Source: Marinobacterium iners DSM 11526 (GTDB lineage: Bacteria > Pseudomonadota > Gammaproteobacteria > Pseudomonadales > Balneatricaceae). From it: a stretch of 64,000 nt of DNA. Made by a program: the position numbers and the translations under genes. The stretch lies in contig NZ_FNRJ01000012.1 of NCBI RefSeq assembly GCF_900107855.1, forward strand, positions 1 through 64,000. Direction: 5' to 3'. Every line of letters starts with the position of its first letter. Positions within the stretch are counted from its first letter, which is position 1. Below the pieces are notes generated by a model that saw only the letters and a list, made by a program, of their open reading frames with translations, did no database searches and had not been told where the DNA came from. This document shows positions 59,424-64,000 of this stretch, piece by piece.

Positions 59424-60687
59424 GCAAAAGAAAGGATTGGTTCCAGAGCTGCGGTTTCCTGAGTTTGAGAAGGAGCCTAACTGGCCATGCGTGCAGTTGA
59501 ATGCCGTGGCCAGAAGGTCAACAAGTAAGAACAAGGGAGAGAAAGTTTCCCGTGTGCTTACTAACTCTGCGATTGATGGAGTTGTTGACCAGCGAGATTA
59601 TTTCGAAAAGGATATTGCGGTCAAAGGAAATCTTGAAAGCTACTACATAGTTGATAAAGGCGATTACGTCTATAACCCAAGAATTTCATCCACCGCACCG
59701 GTAGGGCCAATCTCGAAGAACAAGGTTGGCAAAGGGGTGATGTCTCCGCTTTACACAGTCTTTAATTTTAATAGTAAGAAGAATGATTTTTTCGAGCAGT
59801 TCTTCAAGTCGTCCAGATGGCATGGCTATTTACAAACGATCTCGAATAGTGGTGCACGCCATGATCGTATGAGTATTACCAGCGGTGAATTTATGGCAAT
59901 GCCTGTTCCTAACCCTAGTGATATGGAACAACAAAAAATCGCCGACTGCCTTGCCTCTGTCGACGAATTGATAACGCTGCACACCCAAAAACTCAACACC
60001 CTCAAAGACCATAGAAAAGGCTTGATGCAACAACTCTTTCCCGCCGAAGGTGAAACAGTGCCCAAACTACGATTCCCTGAGTTTAAAGGTAAGGAGAGTT
60101 GGGTTGCTTTACAGTTACAGGATTTCAGCACAATTATCAGAGGTGCAAGTCCAAGACCAAAAGGCGATCCAAGGTATTATGGCGGAAGCGTGCCTCGTTT
60201 GATGGGGCAGGATGTTTCACGGGATGGCAAATGGGTTACTCCGTGCATAGATTATTTGACTGATGAAGGTGCGAAGTTAAGCCGATTTTGTAAAAAGGGA
60301 ACTTTAACAATTATTTGTTCCGGTGATGTCGGTGTTCCAAGCTTTTTGTCTGTAGATGCATGTATACATGATGGGTTTCTTGCGCTAACTAAGATTAATT
60401 CAAAAGTTATTAATAAAGAGTTTCTCTACTATTGTTTGGTTAATCTATACAGCGTCTTTAATGACTCAGCTACTCATGGCGGTATCTATATAAATTTAAC
60501 CACTTCAATACTTAAGGAGTTTCAGGTTTCAATTCCTGAGAGCCTAGAAGAACAAGGATCGATAGTTTCGGTACTTGCGGCTGTAGATGATCTAATTGCT
60601 GCTCAAGATTCTTACCTGTCTGATTTAAAGAATCATAAAGTCGGATTGATGCAAAAACTCTTCCCAGTCATGGATAATGCTGTCTGA
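59416..60687 (+). CDS. hsdS: Type I restriction-modification specificity subunit
   Basis: A 423-residue DNA-recognition subunit with two target domains, each followed by a conserved helix. The first starts GLVPELRFPEFEKEPNW (about 7-23) and the second PKLRFPEFKGKESWVALQLQDFSTIIRGASPRPKGDP (about 216-250). The repeated ends LKDHRKGLMQQLFPAEGE and LKNHKVGLMQKLFPVMD are typical of the type IC group (EcoR124/EcoprrI). The ATG at 59416 overlaps the hsdR stop (ATGAGTAA); an ATG two codons earlier (59410) is possible. Its stop overlaps prrC by one base. The target sequence cannot be read from the protein. Confidence 0.94.
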   Translation: MSKQKKGLVPELRFPEFEKEPNWPCVQLNAVARRSTSKNKGEKVSRVLTNSAIDGVVDQRDYFEKDIAVKGNLESYYIVDKGDYVYNPRISSTAPVGPISKNKVGKGVMSPLYTVFNFNSKKNDFFEQFFKSSRWHGYLQTISNSGARHDRMSITSGEFMAMPVPNPSDMEQQKIADCLASVDELITLHTQKLNTLKDHRKGLMQQLFPAEGETVPKLRFPEFKGKESWVALQLQDFSTIIRGASPRPKGDPRYYGGSVPRLMGQDVSRDGKWVTPCIDYLTDEGAKLSRFCKKGTLTIICSGDVGVPSFLSVDACIHDGFLALTKINSKVINKEFLYYCLVNLYSVFNDSATHGGIYINLTTSILKEFQVSIPESLEEQGSIVSVLAAVDDLIAAQDSYLSDLKNHKVGLMQKLFPVMDNAV

Positions 60688-61820
60688 TGAGCGATAAGCC
60701 AAAAATTTACAATTACAAAGCTCTTCGAAATGTCGTTACACGGATAAGAGATGATTTGCGTCAAAATGATAATGGCGGTGTCGATTTCGTGCTGCTATAT
60801 GCATATAACGGCACAGGCAAGACCCGCCTATCAATGGAATTTAAAGAAGCCGGCAAGCGTAAGCGGGGCCAAGAGCGAGACACCCTTTACTTTAATGCGT
60901 TTACCGAGGATTTGTTTCATTGGGATAACGACTTGGAGAACGACGCCAACAGAGTGTTGCAGATCAATTCAGACTCCAAGTTTTTTGAAGGCTTTAAAGA
61001 GTTGGCCCTCGAAGACAAGATTTTCGCTTACCTAGCACGCTACAGTAACTTCAACTTTAAGGTCGATTACGATAACTGGAATGTTAGCTTCAGCAAACTG
61101 GTGAAGAATCCGCGATTTCGTCCAGGTTCCGAAGAGCCAGAGACGATCGTGCAAGACAGCATAAAGATTTCGCGCGGTGAGGAGAATATCTTTATCTGGT
61201 GTGTGTTTCTGGCGATTTGTGAACTAGTTATAGATGGATCAGAAGCCTACAGCTGGGTGAAGTATTTCTATATCGACGATCCTATCTCATCGTTGGATGA
61301 CAACAATGCCATTGCTGTGGGTTCCGACCTGGCGAAGCTGTTGAGACGCTCAATTGGCAAGGTGAAAACGGTCATATCGTCGCATCACAGCTTGTTTTTT
61401 AACGTTATGTGCAATGAGTTAAAAAAGCAGCCGCATAAATCCTATTTCATTTACAGCCGTAATGGTGATGGCTATAGCCTTCAATCCACCACAGACACGC
61501 CGTTTTTCCATCATGTTGCCATGCTCAGCGAACTAAAGAAAGCCGCTGATGCCGGTAGGCTCTATGCAAACCACTTTAATGTATTGCGCGGGGTGTTAGA
61601 AAAAACCTCCGCTTTCTTCGGTTTTAAGGACTTTTCAGGCTGTATTCACGGTATCGAGGATGAGGTGCTTTTCTCCCGCGCTTTAAACCTGTTAAGCCAT
61701 GGGGATTACTCTTTGTTTGATCCAAAAGAGCTCACCGAAGACAACAAACGACTTTTCAACAGCATTCTTAATGGGTTTCTGGCGCGATATGCCTTCGATT
61801 TGCCCGATATCCATGCGTAA
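60687..61820 (+). CDS. prrC: PrrC-family anticodon nuclease candidate
   Basis: A 377-residue protein. The N-terminal ABC-type ATPase has Walker A YNGTGKTRL (40-48), signature ISRGEEN (161-167), Walker B YFYIDDPISSLDDNN (193-207) and an SSHHS switch His (231-235). The C-terminal part carries the spacing of the PrrC active site, Arg301-x3-Glu305 and His338 (NVLRGVLEK and LLSHGDYSLFDP); E. coli PrrC has R320, E324 and H356. PrrC is held inactive by a type IC restriction complex and cuts tRNA-Lys when a phage protein disables that complex. Length (396 in E. coli) and position between hsdS and hsdM agree. RloC is excluded because there is no zinc hook. The tRNA target is not proven. Confidence 0.82.
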   Translation: MSDKPKIYNYKALRNVVTRIRDDLRQNDNGGVDFVLLYAYNGTGKTRLSMEFKEAGKRKRGQERDTLYFNAFTEDLFHWDNDLENDANRVLQINSDSKFFEGFKELALEDKIFAYLARYSNFNFKVDYDNWNVSFSKLVKNPRFRPGSEEPETIVQDSIKISRGEENIFIWCVFLAICELVIDGSEAYSWVKYFYIDDPISSLDDNNAIAVGSDLAKLLRRSIGKVKTVISSHHSLFFNVMCNELKKQPHKSYFIYSRNGDGYSLQSTTDTPFFHHVAMLSELKKAADAGRLYANHFNVLRGVLEKTSAFFGFKDFSGCIHGIEDEVLFSRALNLLSHGDYSLFDPKELTEDNKRLFNSILNGFLARYAFDLPDIHA

Positions 61821-61835
61821 AGGTAGATAACTAAT

Positions 61836-63467
61836 ATGACAAAAGAACAACTCAATCAGCTTGGCAAAACCCTCTGGGATATTGCTGATCAATTACGTGG
61901 CGCGATGAATGCCGATGACTTCCGCGATTACATGCTGTCTTTTCTATTCTTGCGTTATCTTTCTGATAACTACGAGCAGGCAGCTAAAAAGGAATTGGGG
62001 CGTGATTACCCAGAACCAGAGAAAGATGATCGTCGCGCACCTCTAGCAATCTGGTATCAGAACAACCCAGCTGATATTGCCGATTTTGAAAAGCAGATGC
62101 GGATTAAAACCCATTATGTAATTGAGCCTGCGTTTCTGTGGAGCAGCGTGGCCGAAATGGCACGTACTCAACATGCCGATCTGCTGGATACCTTATGGAA
62201 GGGCTTTAAGTACATTGAAGAGAAGTCCTTTAACAGCACGTTTCAGGGCTTGTTCTCGGAAATCAACCTGCACTCTGAAAAGCTTGGCAAAAAACCTGCT
62301 GATCGTAATGCAAAGCTTTGTACGATTATTCAAAAGATTGCCGAAGGTATATCTCATTTCAGTACTGATACCGATATTTTGGGTGATGCGTACGAATACC
62401 TGATCGGTCAGTTTGCCGCAGGCTCGGGCAAAAAGGCGGGAGAGTTCTACACCCCTCAGCCAATTTCACAGATTTTGTCTGAGATCGTAACACTTGACAG
62501 CCAGGAACCAGCGACTGGCAAAAAGAAAAAGATCAAACAGGTTCTGGATTTTGCCTGTGGCTCAGGCTCATTGCTGCTAAATGTGCGCAAGCAGATAGGC
62601 CCCCACGGAATTGGCAAGATCTACGGGCAAGAAAAAAATATCACCACCTACAACCTTGCCCGCATGAACATGCTGTTGCATGGGGTAAAGGATACCGAGT
62701 TTGAAATTCATCACGGTGATACGCTAGAGAATGACTGGGATATTCTCAATGAGATGAACCCCGCCAAAAAGATGCAGTTCGACGCCGTCGTAGCCAATCC
62801 GCCTTTCAGTTTGCGCTGGGAGCCGACCGAGGCATTAGGTGAGGATTTCCGCTTCAAGAACTACGGCCTTGCTCCTAAATCAGCGGCTGACTTTGCCTTC
62901 CTTCTTCACGGATTCCATTTCCTAAGTGATGATGGGGTTATGGCGATAATACTGCCGCACGGTGTGTTGTTCCGTGGCGGCGCAGAAGAGCGCATTCGTA
63001 CCAAACTATTAAAGGATGGCCATATCGATACCGTCATTGGCCTTCCAGCCAATCTGTTTTTCTCGACAGGCATACCTGTTTGCATTTTGGTGCTCAAGCG
63101 ATGTAAGAAGTCGGACGATGTATTGTTCATCAATGCTTCTGATTCGGAGCATTTTGAGAAAGGTAAACGCCAGAATTACCTATTACCAGAGCACATTGGA
63201 AAGATCATAAGTACTTATCGGTTTCGCAACGAAGAAGAGCGATATGCTCGCCGTGTTTCCATAGAAGAAATTGAGAAAAATGGTTATAACCTAAATATCT
63301 CCCGTTATGTAAGTACAGCACAGCCTGAAGACATAATAGATTTGGAGGCAGTTCACAATACGCTGGTATCGCTTGAGGAAAAGATCAACAAATCGACCGC
63401 TCTCCACAACACGTTTCTGACAGAGCTAGGCCTTCCAGCATTGCCTCATCAAGATCGGAGTAGCTAA
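61836..63467 (+). CDS. hsdM: Type I restriction-modification methylase subunit
   Basis: A 543-residue N6-adenine methylase. The N-terminal HsdM domain (MTKEQLNQLGKTLWDIADQLRGAMNADDFRDYMLSFLFLRYLSDNYEQ, 1-48) is followed by the catalytic domain with the SAM motif VLDFACGSGSLLLNVRKQIG (about 235-254) and the NPPF motif in FDAVVANPPFSLRWEPTEALG (about 310-330). Also typical are YEYLIGQFAAGSGKKAGEFYTPQPISQILSEIV and VMAIILPHGVLFRGGAEERIRTKLLKDGHIDTVIGLPANLFFSTGIPVCILVL. It is the last gene, 15 bases after prrC. The order hsdR-hsdS-prrC-hsdM is unlike the hsdM-hsdS-prrC-hsdR order in E. coli. Confidence 0.96.
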   Translation: MTKEQLNQLGKTLWDIADQLRGAMNADDFRDYMLSFLFLRYLSDNYEQAAKKELGRDYPEPEKDDRRAPLAIWYQNNPADIADFEKQMRIKTHYVIEPAFLWSSVAEMARTQHADLLDTLWKGFKYIEEKSFNSTFQGLFSEINLHSEKLGKKPADRNAKLCTIIQKIAEGISHFSTDTDILGDAYEYLIGQFAAGSGKKAGEFYTPQPISQILSEIVTLDSQEPATGKKKKIKQVLDFACGSGSLLLNVRKQIGPHGIGKIYGQEKNITTYNLARMNMLLHGVKDTEFEIHHGDTLENDWDILNEMNPAKKMQFDAVVANPPFSLRWEPTEALGEDFRFKNYGLAPKSAADFAFLLHGFHFLSDDGVMAIILPHGVLFRGGAEERIRTKLLKDGHIDTVIGLPANLFFSTGIPVCILVLKRCKKSDDVLFINASDSEHFEKGKRQNYLLPEHIGKIISTYRFRNEEERYARRVSIEEIEKNGYNLNISRYVSTAQPEDIIDLEAVHNTLVSLEEKINKSTALHNTFLTELGLPALPHQDRSS

Positions 63468-63509
63468 GCTGATCACCACGGTTTCACTGAGGTCGCGTCA
63501 AGGCCCTCT

Positions 63510-63541
63510 ACAGGCATGTTAATAATTATTAACATGCCTGT
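63510..63541. repeat. Perfect 32-bp palindrome downstream of hsdM
   Basis: ACAGGCATGTTAATAA (63510-63525) is followed directly by its exact complement (63526-63541), with no spacer. It lies 43 bases after hsdM. It could end transcription as a long hairpin, but it lacks a T-run and a loop; a protein-binding or recombination site is as likely. Confidence 0.7.
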
Positions 63542-63847
63542 GTACCCAAGTGATAATCCCTTGGCGCACCACCAACTTTACAGACACACCTTTTAGCATA
63601 GGACGCATCGCACAACGCAGCACAGCGTCAGCTTTAGATCGAGAGCTACATCTCCCCCGGCCTTCGCCAATGTCTGCTCTGTGCGCTAGTCAGGCTTAAC
63701 CAGTCAGTGACGCTTGAGTTGCCCAACGCTGACCTTTAGGGAGCTCTAATAAACGTAAACCGGCAATTGATGCCAGCAGCATTTGCACCCATCCCATGAG
63801 GTGGAGCCGAAGGGGCCATGTAATGGGCATCGCGATGTCTGCATCGC
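63542..63847. other. No gene recognised after the restriction island
   Basis: About 300 bases without a supported gene. A short dyad (GCGATG, GCATCGC region near 63830-63850) is the only visible structure. This is probably the right boundary region of the island. Confidence 0.45.
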
Positions 63848-64000
63848 TTAGAAGAAATTGGTTGCCTGCTTCCGTTGTGCTTGGACAAAGCCAGCACCTT
63901 GTGGTGAGTTTTCACGAATCATTACCTCATTCTGATTGGTAGAATTCAGGTTAGGACCAAAAGTTATTGATTCGAGGTTCCTCAGCAACATAGGCCAACG
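63848..64000 (-). CDS. Partial ORF at right edge, unrecognised
   Basis: An open frame enters from the right edge and ends at a TAA (63848-63850). The visible 50 codons read RWPMLLRNLESITFGPN, then about 33 residues ending GFVQAQRKQATNFF. It could be the end of a longer gene or start at the ATG at 63991. No family is recognised and there is no strong coding signal, so it is listed only as possible. Confidence 0.2.
   Translation of the reverse strand, partial: RWPMLLRNLESITFGPNLNSTNQNEVMIRENSPQGAGFVQAQRKQATNFF

Noticed and set aside
56150-63467. Prophage or CRISPR-Cas explanation of the right-hand island
   Set aside because: No phage structural, integrase or Cas genes and no repeat-spacer array; all genes fit a type I restriction locus with prrC.
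1-64000. tRNA or rRNA genes as integration points
   Set aside because: No cloverleaf-type sequence or rRNA was recognised by eye; a dedicated tRNA scan would be needed to exclude them fully.

Overview
The window looks like chromosome from a marine gammaproteobacterium of the Oceanospirillales/Marinobacterium type. This is an inference from gene content (trimethylamine/TMAO, ethanolamine, acrylate and tricarballylate use) and moderate-to-high GC, not from a marker gene. No rRNA, tRNA or CRISPR was seen. Two AT-richer accessory blocks flank a metabolic core.

1-3409: gene-cassette DNA. Two good attC sites (1561-1650, 2077-2160) and one decayed one (1131-1224) separate small genes that all read on the minus strand. 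These encode a class III nucleotide-cyclase-like protein, a C39-like cysteine peptidase and small membrane or secreted proteins. No integron integrase lies beside the head of the array, so it is CALIN-like. At the left edge an IS481-like element interrupts a further small secreted-protein gene.

3410-12490: methylated-amine block. It holds tmm (trimethylamine monooxygenase), a small cupin, a NarX/NarL-like two-component pair with a PAS-only protein, divergent tdm (TMAO demethylase, DUF1989-GcvT fusion), then amt with a sigma-54 promoter and a 55-residue membrane protein. Together they would turn TMA into TMAO, then dimethylamine plus formaldehyde, with ammonium uptake next door. A 7-2-7 NarL-type site sits in front of tdm.

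12498-19762: ethanolamine block. It holds an AraC-type regulator, a permease, a kinase plus a class III PLP enzyme (a possible phospho-ethanolamine route), and B12-dependent EutBC. No microcompartment genes are present.

19868-32985: small regulator/enzyme modules with visible operators. They are a MerR-type regulator with a flavodoxin-fold reductase, a GbsR/MarR regulator with an SDR-DoxX/DUF2269 pair, acuI with acuR, two related membrane proteins, a DUF3422 protein, a TPP enzyme and a MocR/flavoprotein pair.

33001-42275: a five-gene minus-strand operon of ATP-grasp, alpha-E and transglutaminase-like proteins, present in both split and fused forms; the function is unknown. 42564-49209: tctABC and tcuAB with a LysR regulator (tricarballylate/citrate use). 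49321-55613: an aldo-keto reductase, a Fur-like box, an M16 peptidase and a trpR-trpE-trpG operon.

56150-63467: a type I restriction-modification island ordered HTH regulator-hsdR-hsdS-prrC-hsdM. It carries a PrrC-family anticodon nuclease candidate and is followed by a perfect 32-bp palindrome.
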